Positions 18,437 to 27,590 of a stretch of 64,000 nucleotides of DNA are shown in pieces. The position numbers were made by a program, and so were the translations under genes. The DNA is taken from NCBI RefSeq assembly GCF_029223865.1, contig NZ_CP119520.1:5394001-5458000 (forward strand), in the 5' to 3' direction. The DNA is from Telluria mixta. GTDB lineage: Bacteria; Pseudomonadota; Gammaproteobacteria; Burkholderiales; Burkholderiaceae_D. Under the pieces are notes generated by a model that saw only the letters and a list, made by a program, of their open reading frames with translations, ran no database searches and had not been told where the DNA came from. Positions within the stretch are counted from its first letter, which is position 1. Every line of letters starts with the position of its first letter.

Positions 18437-19144
18437 TCACCCCGGCGGGGCGACGGATGCGCCTTCGATCCCGTGGCGCTTCAGCGCGTCCGCCACGAAG
18501 CCGCTCGCCTTCATCTCTTCGACGAATGCGGTAAGCAACGCGGCGGCAGCGTCGCCGCGCGATTTCGGCACGCCCATCGCCTGGCGGATGACCATGAAGC
18601 GGCCGTCCAGCAGGCGCAGGCCGGGCTTACCGCGCGCGTCCGCTTCCAGCTGCTGGCGCACGCCCGCCGCGACATCCGCGCCTTGCTCGAGGAAGGTGGG
18701 GACGACGGCGGGCGAGGAGGGCGCGCGCACGATCTGCGCCTGCCGGAGTTCCCGGGTCAGGAACAAATCGTACGCGCTGCCCTTGCCGACGACGACGCGG
18801 TGCGCCGCCTGGTCGACGTCCCCGTTGGCGCGGATGGGCGAATCGTCCTTCACGAGGTAGCTGCCCTCGATCAGCACGTACGGCGCCGTGAACGCGATGT
18901 CGGCGCCGCGCGCGGGATCGATGGCGAAGAACCCGATGTCCGCGCGTTCGCTCGCGACGGCATCCACCGACTTGCCGGCCGTGTCGACGACGACGAGGTC
19001 CAGGTCCACGCCGAGCCGCCGTGCGAATTCGCGAGCGAGGTCGACAGACACGCCCCCCGCGCCGCCTTCACCCACGGCATGCGCGAGGATCGGGTTGCCG
19101 AGGTTGATCGCGGCGCGCAGCTTGCCGGTCGGCGCGAAGGTCAT
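18437..19144 (-). CDS. solute-binding-protein family 3-like protein without signal peptide
   Basis: A 235-residue protein with the bacterial solute-binding protein family 3 fold: TGKLRAAINLGNPILA, then GVSVDLAREFARRLGVDLDLV, ADIGFFAIDP, and IAFTAPYVLIEGSYLV. It begins directly with the fold, has no signal peptide, and cannot be extended because its ATG overlaps the maeB stop by 4 bp (ATGA). It is therefore expected in the cytosol, coupled in translation to malic enzyme. Similar leaderless proteins starting with APTGxLRAAINLGNP occur in Burkholderiales, as I recall, with no established function. A role as a ligand sensor is a guess. Confidence 0.8.
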   Translation of the reverse strand: MTFAPTGKLRAAINLGNPILAHAVGEGGAGGVSVDLAREFARRLGVDLDLVVVDTAGKSVDAVASERADIGFFAIDPARGADIAFTAPYVLIEGSYLVKDDSPIRANGDVDQAAHRVVVGKGSAYDLFLTRELRQAQIVRAPSSPAVVPTFLEQGADVAAGVRQQLEADARGKPGLRLLDGRFMVIRQAMGVPKSRGDAAAALLTAFVEEMKASGFVADALKRHGIEGASVAPPG

Positions 19145-21339
19145 GCCTCGGCCACAGCGAGTGCCGTCATGTTGACGATGCGGCGCACGGTCGCGCTGGG
19201 GCTGAGGATGTGCACGGACTTCGCCGCGCCCAGCAGGATCGGGCCCACCGTCACGCCCTTGCCCGAGGTGACCTTCAGCACGTTGAACAGGATGTTGGCG
19301 GCATCCAGCGACGGCATCACGAGCAGGTTGGCGCTGCCGCCGAAATCGTCCTTCGACTGATAAATGCGGCGGATGTCTTCCGACAGCGCGGCATCGCCAT
19401 GGACTTCGCCCAGCACGGGCAGCTCCGGCGCGCTCGAGGCGAGCAGGGCGCGCGCGTCGCGCATGCGCTGCGCGGACGGGCGCTGCGACGAACCGAAGAT
19501 CGAGTGCGACACGAGGGCCGCTTTCGGCTCCAGGCCGAAGTGGCGCATCTCCTGCGCGGCCAGCTTCGTGATCGCCGCCAGTTCCTGGGCCGACGGGTTG
19601 TCGTTGACGTACGTGTCGGTGATGAACAGGGTCATCTTGTCCAGCACGAGCGCGTTCATCGCGGCCAGCACGTCGGCGCCCGGCGCGAGGCCGATCTCGT
19701 TCTTCACGTGCGCCAGGTGGCTGTCATAGCTGCCCGTCATGCCGCAGATGAGCGAGTCGACCTGGCCCGCGTTCAGCAGGCGCGCGCCTTGCAACGTCGT
19801 GTCGCCTTCCGCTTCCACGAGCGTGTAGTCGACGCCCGCCTTCAGGCGCAGGCCGGACTGCTTGATGGCCTTCTCGACGTCGCCCGCGTGGCCGATCAGC
19901 ACGGGCTTGGCGATGCCTTCGTCGACGACGGTCTGCACGGCGCGCAGCACGCGCGGCTCGCTGCCGTCCGCGAACGCGACGCGCTTCGGCGCGGCCTTGG
20001 CCTTCGCGAACACGGGCTTCATGAAGAAGCCGGTGTGGTAGATCATCTCGCCCAGCTTGTCGCGGTAGGCGTCCATGTCCGCGATCGGACGCGTGGCGAC
20101 GCCCGACGCTTCCGCGGCCTTGGCAACGGCGGGTGCGATGGCGGCGATGAGGCGCGGGTCGAACGGTTTCGGGATGATGTAGTCGGGGCCGAAGTTCAGG
20201 TCCTGGCCGGCGTAGGCGGCGGCGACGGCGTCATTGGCTTCCGCTTCGGCCAGGTCGGCGATCGCGCTCACGCAGGCGAGCTTCATCTCTTCCGTGATGC
20301 GGGTGGCGCCGCAATCGAGCGCGCCGCGGAAGATGTACGGGAAGCACAGCACGTTGTTGACCTGGTTCGGATAGTCCGAACGGCCCGTCGCGATGATGCA
20401 GTCCGGACGCGCGGCCTTCGCCACTTCCGGACGGATTTCCGGTTCCGGGTTCGCGAGCGCCAGGATGATGGGGCGGTCGGCCATCGTTTTCACCATGTCG
20501 GCGGTCAGCACGCCGGCGGTCGAGCAGCCGAGGAACACGTCGGCCTTGTTGACGATGTCCGCCAGCGTGCGCGCGTCCGTCGCCTGCGCGTAGCGGGCCT
20601 TGTTCGCTTCCATGTTCGCTTCGCGGCCCTGCCAGATCACGCCCTTCGAGTCGGCAACGTAGACGTTTTGCTGTTTCACGCCCAGGCTCACCATCATGTC
20701 GAGGCAGGCGATGGCCGCCGCGCCGGCGCCGGACGCCACCAGTTTCACCTGGCCGATGTCCTTGCCGACGACTTTCAGTGCGTTGAGGAGTGCCGCGCTC
20801 GAGATGATCGCGGTGCCGTGCTGGTCGTCGTGGAAGACGGGGATGTTCATGCGCTCGCGCAGCTTCTTCTCGATGTAGAAGCATTCGGGCGCCTTGATGT
20901 CTTCCAGGTTGATGCCGCCGACGGTCGGCTCCAGCATCGCGATCGCATCGACCAGTTTATCGGGATCGTTTTCGGCCAGTTCCAGGTCGAACACGTCGAC
21001 GCCGGCAAATTTCTTGAACAGGCAGCCTTTGCCTTCCATGACGGGCTTCGATGCCAGCGGGCCGATGTTGCCCAGGCCGAGCACCGCGGTGCCGTTCGAG
21101 ATCACGGCAACCAGGTTGCCACGCGAGGTGTAATCGGCGGCGGTGGCGGGGTCCGCGGCGATTTCCTCGCAGGCGTAGGCGACGCCGGGCGAATAGGCAA
21201 GCGACAGGTCGCGCTGGTTCGACAGGGGTTTCGTGGCGACGACCTCGATCTTCCCGCGTGCCGGACTGCGGTGGTACTCGAGCGCGTCGGCGCGCAACTG
21301 GGTGTCTTTAGCCTCGTTCAGGCTGCTTTCGGTACTCAT
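19141..21339 (-). CDS. maeB: NADP-dependent malic enzyme with C-terminal phosphotransacetylase-like domain
   Basis: A 732-residue two-domain protein. The malic enzyme half (about residues 15-430) shows [16 protein letters not shown], then [35 protein letters not shown] and [10 protein letters not shown]. The second half (about 435-732) resembles phosphate acetyltransferase: [14 protein letters not shown], then [10 protein letters not shown] and [12 protein letters not shown]. In MaeB enzymes that domain is regulatory and binds acetyl-CoA. It converts malate to pyruvate, CO2 and NADPH. The length is slightly under the usual 755-770. A leaderless binding protein is coupled to its 3' end. Confidence 0.95.
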   Translation of the reverse strand: MSTESSLNEAKDTQLRADALEYHRSPARGKIEVVATKPLSNQRDLSLAYSPGVAYACEEIAADPATAADYTSRGNLVAVISNGTAVLGLGNIGPLASKPVMEGKGCLFKKFAGVDVFDLELAENDPDKLVDAIAMLEPTVGGINLEDIKAPECFYIEKKLRERMNIPVFHDDQHGTAIISSAALLNALKVVGKDIGQVKLVASGAGAAAIACLDMMVSLGVKQQNVYVADSKGVIWQGREANMEANKARYAQATDARTLADIVNKADVFLGCSTAGVLTADMVKTMADRPIILALANPEPEIRPEVAKAARPDCIIATGRSDYPNQVNNVLCFPYIFRGALDCGATRITEEMKLACVSAIADLAEAEANDAVAAAYAGQDLNFGPDYIIPKPFDPRLIAAIAPAVAKAAEASGVATRPIADMDAYRDKLGEMIYHTGFFMKPVFAKAKAAPKRVAFADGSEPRVLRAVQTVVDEGIAKPVLIGHAGDVEKAIKQSGLRLKAGVDYTLVEAEGDTTLQGARLLNAGQVDSLICGMTGSYDSHLAHVKNEIGLAPGADVLAAMNALVLDKMTLFITDTYVNDNPSAQELAAITKLAAQEMRHFGLEPKAALVSHSIFGSSQRPSAQRMRDARALLASSAPELPVLGEVHGDAALSEDIRRIYQSKDDFGGSANLLVMPSLDAANILFNVLKVTSGKGVTVGPILLGAAKSVHILSPSATVRRIVNMTALAVAEA

Positions 21340-21612
21340 GATTTCTCCTATGCCGCTTTGCGCGGACGATGTTATGGATTCGTTGCGGCCATCCGGCGCA
21401 CGGCAGGGACCATGCGGGGAGGCATGCCGGGATATCCGCTGCGCTTCGATCCGGCAGCGGTGGTGGTGCGCCTCCAGTGCCCGGACGGCGTGGTGGCCGG
21501 GGCTGTGCGCGCGCTCCTGGCGCGGGCGCGGTCGGGGGCGCCGTGTCCACGGCGATACGCGATCATACGTGATCGCGGGCGATGTTGCTTACTTCGCCAG
21601 ATATTACGTATA

Positions 21613-22230
21613 TCACTGTGGCCTGAACATCCGGAACAGTTGGTCCGGACCGACCTCGAAATAGTCGGCCGGCCCGCCGCCGCGCAGGATGTGGCCCGCG
21701 TGCGCCGTGTCGTAAACACCGTCCCGGAGCAGGGCGCGGGCGATGTGCACGCCGACGACTTCGCCCAGCACGAGCCAGCTCGGCGCCGGCTGTCCGTCCG
21801 CGTCCTGCAGCCGGATGAGCTGGGTGAGTTTGCATTCGAACGAGACCGGGGTTTCGAGCACGCGCGGCACGTCCACGAGGCGCGACGCGACGGGCGTGAG
21901 GCCGGCCAGCGCGAACTCGTCGACCTCGGGCGGCACCATCGCGCAGGTGGCGTTCATGCGGTCGGCGAGGGCGCGCGTGGCCAGGTTCCAGCAGAACTGT
22001 CCCGTTTCCTCGACGTTGCGGACGGTGTCCTTGTAGCCGATGCTGGCGAACCCCACGATCGGGGGCGTGTAGTTGAACGCGTTGAAGAAGCTGTACGGCG
22101 CGAGGTTCAGGGTGCCGGCGCGGCTTTTCGTGGAAATCCAGCCGATGGGGCGGGGGCCGACGATGGCATTGAAGGGATCGTGCGGCAGACCGTGGCCGGC
22201 GCGCGGTTCGTAGAAATGGATGTCGTTCAT
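21613..22230 (-). CDS. flavin reductase-like (FMN-binding split-barrel) protein
   Basis: A 205-residue flavin-reductase-like split barrel with the family signature PFNAIVGPRPIGWISTKS followed by NLAPYSFFNAFNYTPP. The start at 22230 (MNDIHFYEP) is preferred; a second Met 9 codons upstream is possible. Family members reduce FMN/FAD with NAD(P)H to supply monooxygenases, or simply bind FMN. The gene stands alone: 274 bp separate it from maeB and 110 bp from the lactonase gene, all on the same strand. No particular partner is evident. Confidence 0.88.
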   Translation of the reverse strand: MNDIHFYEPRAGHGLPHDPFNAIVGPRPIGWISTKSRAGTLNLAPYSFFNAFNYTPPIVGFASIGYKDTVRNVEETGQFCWNLATRALADRMNATCAMVPPEVDEFALAGLTPVASRLVDVPRVLETPVSFECKLTQLIRLQDADGQPAPSWLVLGEVVGVHIARALLRDGVYDTAHAGHILRGGGPADYFEVGPDQLFRMFRPQ

Positions 22231-22339
22231 ACAAACACGATACCGCATCGCGGCCATCCGTGCAGGCGTCGGTCATCTGCAACTAACCGATTGTGCGAGA
22301 CGCCCCGGCGTAGGGTGGACGGGTTCCCCGTCCACGCGT

Positions 22340-23227
22340 TCAACCAGCAAATGGGATCTCCGGCACCCCAGTCACCCCAGGCCGTACCATCAACACCGCC
22401 CCCGCCAACGAATGATCCTCACGCCCCGGCTGCACGATCGACGTGATCAGCAAGGTATCAAGCCGAGGCCCGCCAAAGCAAGGCATCGACGGCTTCGCCA
22501 CCGGCAGCTTCAGTTCGCGATCCAGCTTCCCGGCCGGCGTGAAGCGCAACAGGCTGGCGCCATCGTTGCCCGCGACCCAGTAACAGCCGTCGCTGTCCAT
22601 CGCCGCGCCGTCGGGACGTCCGGCGTACGCGGCCATGTCGACGAACAGGCGCCGGTTGTGCGGTACCCCCGCGTCGACGTCGTAGTCGAACGTCCACACG
22701 CGCCGGCGCGTCGGGTGCGAATCCGACAGGTACATCGTGCGGCCGTCGGGCGACCACGCGAGGCCGTTCTGCGTGACGAGGCCGGAGACGAGCGGCGCCG
22801 ACAGGCCGGCACCGTCGTAGCGGTACAGCCGTCCGATCGGCAGCGCGGCCGCCATGTCCATCCACATCGTGCCGCTCCAGAAGCGGCCCTGGCGGTCGGT
22901 GCGGCCGTCGTTGAAGCGCATGCCGGGCGCCAGTTCGGCCGGCGCAGCCAGGCGTTCCGCCCGCACCGTGCCGTCGCCCAGCAGCTCGACGGCGAAGATG
23001 CCCGTCTCCATCCCGGCGATCAGGCCGCCCCGTGCGCGCGGCGCGATGCAGGCGACCATCTCCGCGGCCGTCCAGTGCCGCGCCGCGCCGGACGCATGGT
23101 CCAGGCGCCAGATGCGGCGGGCGGGGATGTCGACCCAGTACCAGGCCTGTTCCTCCGCGTGCCAGACGGGGCTCTCGCCCACGGCGCAGCTGACGCCATG
23201 GACGCTTTCGACGATTGCTTCAGGCAT
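22340..23227 (-). CDS. SMP-30/gluconolactonase family sugar lactonase
   Basis: A 295-residue six-bladed SMP-30/LRE-family lactonase. The metal-binding parts are visible: CAVGESPVWHAEE (Glu near residue 18), RFNDGRTDRQGRFWSGTM, TQNGLAWSPDGRTMYLSDS and RPDGAAMDSDGCYW. In this cluster it most likely hydrolyses the aldaro-lactone made by uronate dehydrogenase; L-arabinono- or gluconolactonase are alternatives. Its ATG overlaps the end of the MFS gene by 8 bp, tying it to the kdgD operon as its last gene. No signal peptide, so cytosolic. Confidence 0.88.
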   Translation of the reverse strand: MPEAIVESVHGVSCAVGESPVWHAEEQAWYWVDIPARRIWRLDHASGAARHWTAAEMVACIAPRARGGLIAGMETGIFAVELLGDGTVRAERLAAPAELAPGMRFNDGRTDRQGRFWSGTMWMDMAAALPIGRLYRYDGAGLSAPLVSGLVTQNGLAWSPDGRTMYLSDSHPTRRRVWTFDYDVDAGVPHNRRLFVDMAAYAGRPDGAAMDSDGCYWVAGNDGASLLRFTPAGKLDRELKLPVAKPSMPCFGGPRLDTLLITSIVQPGREDHSLAGAVLMVRPGVTGVPEIPFAG

Positions 23228-24641
23228 GCGCCAGCTCCTCCGGCAGGCGTGCCATGTCCTGCGTCGGCACGAGTACCTTCATGATGCCCCATGCGGCCAG
23301 GTAGGCCAGCGCGCAGAACGCGAACATGATCATGTAGCCCGTCTGGATCTGGCCCTGCGCGCCGTAGTAGTCGAACAGCTTGCCGCCGATCTTGGTCACG
23401 AGCACGCCGCCGATGCCGCCCGCCAGGCCGCCGATGCCGACGACGGAAGCGACGCAATGGCGCGGGAACAGGTCCGACGTGATCGTCAGCACGTTGCACG
23501 ACCACGCCTGGTGGGCGGACGCGCCGATGCCGATCAGGATCACGGGCACCCAGTAGCCCAGGTGGCCCAGCGGCTGCGCCAGCAGGACGACGAGCGGGAA
23601 GAAGGCAATGAAGAGCATCGCCTTCATGCGGCTGTCGTACGGGGCATCGCCGCGGCGCATGAAGCGCGACGGCAGTGCGCCGCCGCCGATGCTGCCGAAC
23701 ATCGTCATGCTGTACAGGACGGCCAGCGGCAGGACCAGGTCCGACGTCGCCATGCCGTATTTATCGGTCAGGTATTTCGGGAGCCAGAACAGGAAGAACC
23801 ACCACACGCCGTCCGTCATGAATTTGCCGACGACGAAGGCCCACGTCTGGCGCAGGCCGAGCAGCGTGCGCCAGCTCGGGGCCGGGCCGGCCGGGACGAC
23901 GGCGCACCCGGCTGCGGCGGTGGCGGCGTCGTCGCTGCGGATGTACTCGAGCTCCTGGCGCGACAGGCGGCGCTGACGATCCGGCTCGTCGAACAGGAAG
24001 GCCCAGAACACGACCCACAGGAAGCCCACGGCGCCGATCCAGATGAAGGCGGCCTGCCAGCCCCAGATGGCGGCGAGCACCGGCACCGTCAGCGGCGCCA
24101 GGATCGCGCCGATGTTGGCGCCGGAATTGAAGATGCCCGTGGCGAACGAGCGCTCGGACTTGGGAAAGTATTCGGCCGTGGCGCGGATCGCGGCCGGGAA
24201 GTTGCCCGCTTCGCCGATCGCGAGAATCGTGCGCGCGACGATGAAGCCGATGACGGAGGCCGGCACGGCGAGACCGAGCAGCGACTTCAGGCCGTTACCG
24301 AGTTCAATCGAATACGCATGGGCTACAGCGCCGGCGGACCACACGACGATGGCGAGGATGTACGCGGTCTTGGTGCCCAGGCGGTCGACGATGCGGCCCG
24401 CGAACAGCAGCGCGATCGCATATACGAACTGGAACGCGGCGGCGATGTTGGCGTAGTCCGTGTTGGACCAGCCGAATTCCTTCGACAGCGACGGCGCGAG
24501 AAGGCTCAGCACCTGGCGGTCGAGATAGTTGACGGTGGTGGCGAAGAACAGCAGCGCGCAGATGGTCCACCGGTAGTTGCCGCCGGCGGGGCGGGCGGCG
24601 GGGCTGGCGACTGCGGCGTCGCCGGTGCGATTGCGGGTCAT
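23220..24641 (-). CDS. MFS transporter, hexuronate/aldarate (ExuT/GudP) type
   Basis: A 473-residue major facilitator protein. The ACS-family signature is clear: VNYLDRQVLSLLAPSLSKEFGW, then VYAIALLFAGRIVDRLGTK and ILAIGEAGNFPAAIRATAEYFP. About twelve hydrophobic segments are present, with a long central loop. The start at 24641 (MTRNRTG) gives a normal cytosolic N-terminus; the frame extends 26 codons further without such features. In the same operon as KdgD and the 2-oxoglutarate-semialdehyde dehydrogenase, it likely brings hexuronate, glucarate or galactarate across the inner membrane by proton symport. Confidence 0.92.
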   Translation of the reverse strand: MTRNRTGDAAVASPAARPAGGNYRWTICALLFFATTVNYLDRQVLSLLAPSLSKEFGWSNTDYANIAAAFQFVYAIALLFAGRIVDRLGTKTAYILAIVVWSAGAVAHAYSIELGNGLKSLLGLAVPASVIGFIVARTILAIGEAGNFPAAIRATAEYFPKSERSFATGIFNSGANIGAILAPLTVPVLAAIWGWQAAFIWIGAVGFLWVVFWAFLFDEPDRQRRLSRQELEYIRSDDAATAAAGCAVVPAGPAPSWRTLLGLRQTWAFVVGKFMTDGVWWFFLFWLPKYLTDKYGMATSDLVLPLAVLYSMTMFGSIGGGALPSRFMRRGDAPYDSRMKAMLFIAFFPLVVLLAQPLGHLGYWVPVILIGIGASAHQAWSCNVLTITSDLFPRHCVASVVGIGGLAGGIGGVLVTKIGGKLFDYYGAQGQIQTGYMIMFAFCALAYLAAWGIMKVLVPTQDMARLPEELAHA

Positions 24642-24759
24642 GGTCAGGCCTTGTCTATGGTTTTTGCTGACGATCGCTTGGCCGGCGTCTCCTCCGGCCG
24701 TTGCGGGCGGCCGGCACATCGTACCAGCCGCCCGTAGGTTACTGCGGTCTACATGCTGA

Positions 24760-26340
24760 TCATTTCGCGAGCTGCAGCGTGCCGTCGACCAGGCGCGCGA
24801 GACCCAGCGGATTGTCGTCGCGCAGGGCTTCCGGCAGCAGCTCGGCCGGCACGTCCTGGTAGCACACGGGGCGCAGGAAGCGCTCGATGGCGGTGGCGCC
24901 GACGGATGTCGAGCGGCTGTCCGACGTGGCCGGGAACGGGCCGCCGTGCACCATCGCGTGCGACACTTCGACGCCGGTCGGGAAACCGTTGAACAGCACG
25001 CGGCCGGCCTTGCGCTCCAGGGTCGGCAGCAGGCTGCCGGCCAGTTCGCGGTCGGCCGCCGTGGCGTGCACGGTTGCCGTCAGCTGGCCTTCCAGGTGAC
25101 GCGCCACTGCCAGCATCTCCGCTTCGTCGCGGCAGGCGACGACCAGCGAGGCCGGCCCGAAGATCTCTTCGTCCAGCGCCGGGCTGGCGATGTACGTGGC
25201 GGCGTCGCACGCGTACAGCGCGGCCTGCGCGGCGCAGCCGTTGCCTTCGGCGCTGCCCTGGCCGACCAGTTGCACGCCTTCGATGCCCGTGCGGCGGCCG
25301 ACGGCGTCCACGTACGCCTGGTGGATGCCCGCGGTGAGCATCGTGCCGGCGCCCTTGGCCGCCAGCGCTTCGGCGGCGGACGCGCGGAAGGCGTCGAGGT
25401 CATTGCCGGCCAGGGCGATGACGAGGCCCGGGTTCGTGCAGAACTGGCCCACGCCCAGGGTGAGCGAATCGACGAACGCGCCGGCCAGCTTCGCGCCGCC
25501 CGCGGCGAGAGCGCCCGGCAGCATGAACACCGGATTGATGCTGCTCATTTCGGCATAGACGGGGATCGGTTCCTTGCGTGCGTTTGCCGTGCGGACGAGG
25601 GCGAGTCCGCCCTGGCGCGACCCGGTGAAACCGACGGCCTTGATGCCCGGATGCGCGGCCAGCGCCTGGCCGGCCACGCGGCCTTCGCCGATCAGCATCG
25701 AGAACACGCCGTCCGGCATGCCGCAATCCTCGGCGGCCTGGCGCACCGCCTTGCCGACCAGTTCCGACGTGCCGAGGTGGGCGCTGTGCGCCTTCACGAC
25801 GACCGGGCAGCCGGCCGCCAGCGCGGACGCGGTGTCGCCGCCGGCGACGGAGAAGGCGAGCGGGAAGTTCGACGCGCCGAACACGGCGACGGGGCCCAGC
25901 GGGATCTTGCGCATGCGCAGGTCCGAACGGGGCGGCGTGCGCTGGGGCAGGGCGGAATCCAGCGTCGCTTCGAGGAAGTACCCGTCGCGCACCACCTTGG
26001 CGAACAGGCGCAGCTGGTTGCACGTGCGACCGCGCTCGCCTTCCAGGCGCGCCGTCGGCAGGCCCGATTCGGCGGAAGCGCGCTCGATCAGCGCCGGGCC
26101 GATATCCATGATGCGGTCGGCGATCGTCTCCAGGAAGCGGGCGCGCAGTTCCAGCGGCAGGTTGCGGTACGTGTCGAATGCCTGTTCGGCCAGCGTGCAC
26201 GCGGCGACGACGTCGTCTTCCGTCGCGAGGCCGAATTCCGGTTCCATCTGCGTACGGGTAGCCGGGTTGAAGGCGCGCGTGGTGCCGGCGCCGCCGCGCA
26301 CCACGCGGCGGCCGATGATCATTTCACCTTGAATCGTCAT
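24760..26340 (-). CDS. 2-oxoglutarate-semialdehyde (2,5-dioxovalerate) dehydrogenase
   Basis: A 526-residue NADP-type aldehyde dehydrogenase of the alpha-ketoglutaric-semialdehyde group. Catalytic Cys301 is in [10 protein letters not shown] and Glu264 in [29 protein letters not shown] is the cofactor-binding approach. It oxidises 2-oxoglutarate semialdehyde, the product of KdgD, to 2-oxoglutarate, the entry into the TCA cycle. It lies 13 bp after kdgD and 118 bp before the MFS gene. Related enzymes act in pentose and hydroxyproline breakdown, but the neighbours fix it here to the aldarate route. Confidence 0.93.
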   Translation of the reverse strand: MTIQGEMIIGRRVVRGGAGTTRAFNPATRTQMEPEFGLATEDDVVAACTLAEQAFDTYRNLPLELRARFLETIADRIMDIGPALIERASAESGLPTARLEGERGRTCNQLRLFAKVVRDGYFLEATLDSALPQRTPPRSDLRMRKIPLGPVAVFGASNFPLAFSVAGGDTASALAAGCPVVVKAHSAHLGTSELVGKAVRQAAEDCGMPDGVFSMLIGEGRVAGQALAAHPGIKAVGFTGSRQGGLALVRTANARKEPIPVYAEMSSINPVFMLPGALAAGGAKLAGAFVDSLTLGVGQFCTNPGLVIALAGNDLDAFRASAAEALAAKGAGTMLTAGIHQAYVDAVGRRTGIEGVQLVGQGSAEGNGCAAQAALYACDAATYIASPALDEEIFGPASLVVACRDEAEMLAVARHLEGQLTATVHATAADRELAGSLLPTLERKAGRVLFNGFPTGVEVSHAMVHGGPFPATSDSRSTSVGATAIERFLRPVCYQDVPAELLPEALRDDNPLGLARLVDGTLQLAK

Positions 26341-26353
26341 TGTCGTTCCTTTC

Positions 26354-27265
26354 TTATTGGCCGCCCTGGGCGACGATCAGCTTGTGCAGCATGTCGGATT
26401 CTTCGTCCGTCAGGTCGGTCAGCGGTGCGCGCACCGGGCCGCCGTCGTGGCCGACGAGGCGTGCGCCCGCCTTCACGATCGACACGGCGTAGCCGGCCTT
26501 GCGGTTGCGGATCGCCAGGTAGGGCAGGAAGAATTCGTCGAGCAGGCGGTTGGTCGTCGCGTGATCGTCCTTCGCGATCGCGTGGTAGAACTCCATCGCG
26601 AGCTTCGGCATGAAGTTGAACACGGCCGATGAGTACACCGGCACGCCCAGCGCCTTATACGCCGCGGCATACACTTCCGCGGTCGGCAGGCCGCCGAGGT
26701 AGCTGAAGCGGTCGCCCATGCGGCGCCAGATCGACACCATCAGCTCGATGTCGCCGATGCCGTCCTTGAAGCCGATCAGGTTCGGGCAGCGGTCGGCCAG
26801 CTTTTCCAGCGAGTCCGGCGTGAGGCGGCACTGCGCGCGGTTGTACACCACGACGCCGATCTTGACCGATTTGCAGACTTGTTCCACGTGCGCGACGAGG
26901 CCGTCCTGGCTCGCTTCCGTCAGGTAATGCGGCAGCAGCAGGATGCCTTTCGCGCCGAGGCGCTCGGCTTCCTGGGCGAACGCGATCGCCGCGCGCGTCG
27001 GGCCGCCGGCACCGGCGAGGATGGGCACCTTGCCGGCGCACGTGTCGACAGCGGTCTTGATCACCTGCGAGTACTCGTCATGCGTCAGCGAGAAGAATTC
27101 ACCGGTGCCGCCGGCCGCGAACAGGGCGGTGGCGCCGTACGGGGCCAGCCATTCCAGGCGTTCGATGTAGGTGCTTTTGCGGAAGTTGCCTTCGGCGTCG
27201 AAATCGGTGATGGGGAAGGACAGCAGGCCGGACGACATGACTTGCTTGAGTTCTTGCGGATTCAT
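26354..27265 (-). CDS. kdgD: 5-dehydro-4-deoxyglucarate dehydratase
   Basis: A 303-residue member of the dihydrodipicolinate-synthase fold with the KdgD-type start [20 protein letters not shown]. Tyr141 (VVYNRAQC) and the Schiff-base Lys167 (IGFKDGIGD) are in place. It dehydrates and decarboxylates 5-keto-4-deoxyglucarate to 2-oxoglutarate semialdehyde. The start at 27265 gives the exact family N-terminus; a 15-codon extension upstream is not needed. First gene of the operon kdgD - dehydrogenase - MFS - lactonase, divergent from a TonB receptor with LacI-type sites in between. Confidence 0.95.
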   Translation of the reverse strand: MNPQELKQVMSSGLLSFPITDFDAEGNFRKSTYIERLEWLAPYGATALFAAGGTGEFFSLTHDEYSQVIKTAVDTCAGKVPILAGAGGPTRAAIAFAQEAERLGAKGILLLPHYLTEASQDGLVAHVEQVCKSVKIGVVVYNRAQCRLTPDSLEKLADRCPNLIGFKDGIGDIELMVSIWRRMGDRFSYLGGLPTAEVYAAAYKALGVPVYSSAVFNFMPKLAMEFYHAIAKDDHATTNRLLDEFFLPYLAIRNRKAGYAVSIVKAGARLVGHDGGPVRAPLTDLTDEESDMLHKLIVAQGGQ

Positions 27266-27590
27266 TGGGTCTCCAGGGAAGGACGCGCAGGCGCGATAGT
27301 GTGGCAACAATTGTCAGTCATCGTACAAGTGAGCCGTCAAAAGGGCAAGCACAAAATTGCCGGGGCTGCATACAGGCTGATACCGGTTTTGACATCGAGC
27401 GATTGAAAAAAGTTATTGGACGCATATTTACGATGCGGTTCAAAATGCATTTTACGCAATGATAGCGGTAACAGATAGCGTTACCACCGCGTAGAGCAGA
27501 GGCAGCGGACCGGGATGAGGTGAAGAGAGCACCAGCCGGGCATCGCGGTTCGCCACCGGACCACCCCGATAAAACAAAAACGGAGACAAC
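27266..27590. promoter_or_regulatory. divergent kdgD / TonB receptor control region with tandem LacI-type sites
   Basis: The 325-bp region is AT-richer around 27330-27460. TGATAGCGGTAACA (27460-27473) differs at one position from the LacI-family pattern TGWAANCGNTNWCA, and AGATAGCGTTACCA (27473-27486) is a second, weaker copy directly behind it. The first is near the E. coli GntR operator. TTGTCAGTCATCGTACAA at about 27311-27328, closer to kdgD, could be an imperfect FCD-type site. No gene is seen inside. Confidence 0.6.
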
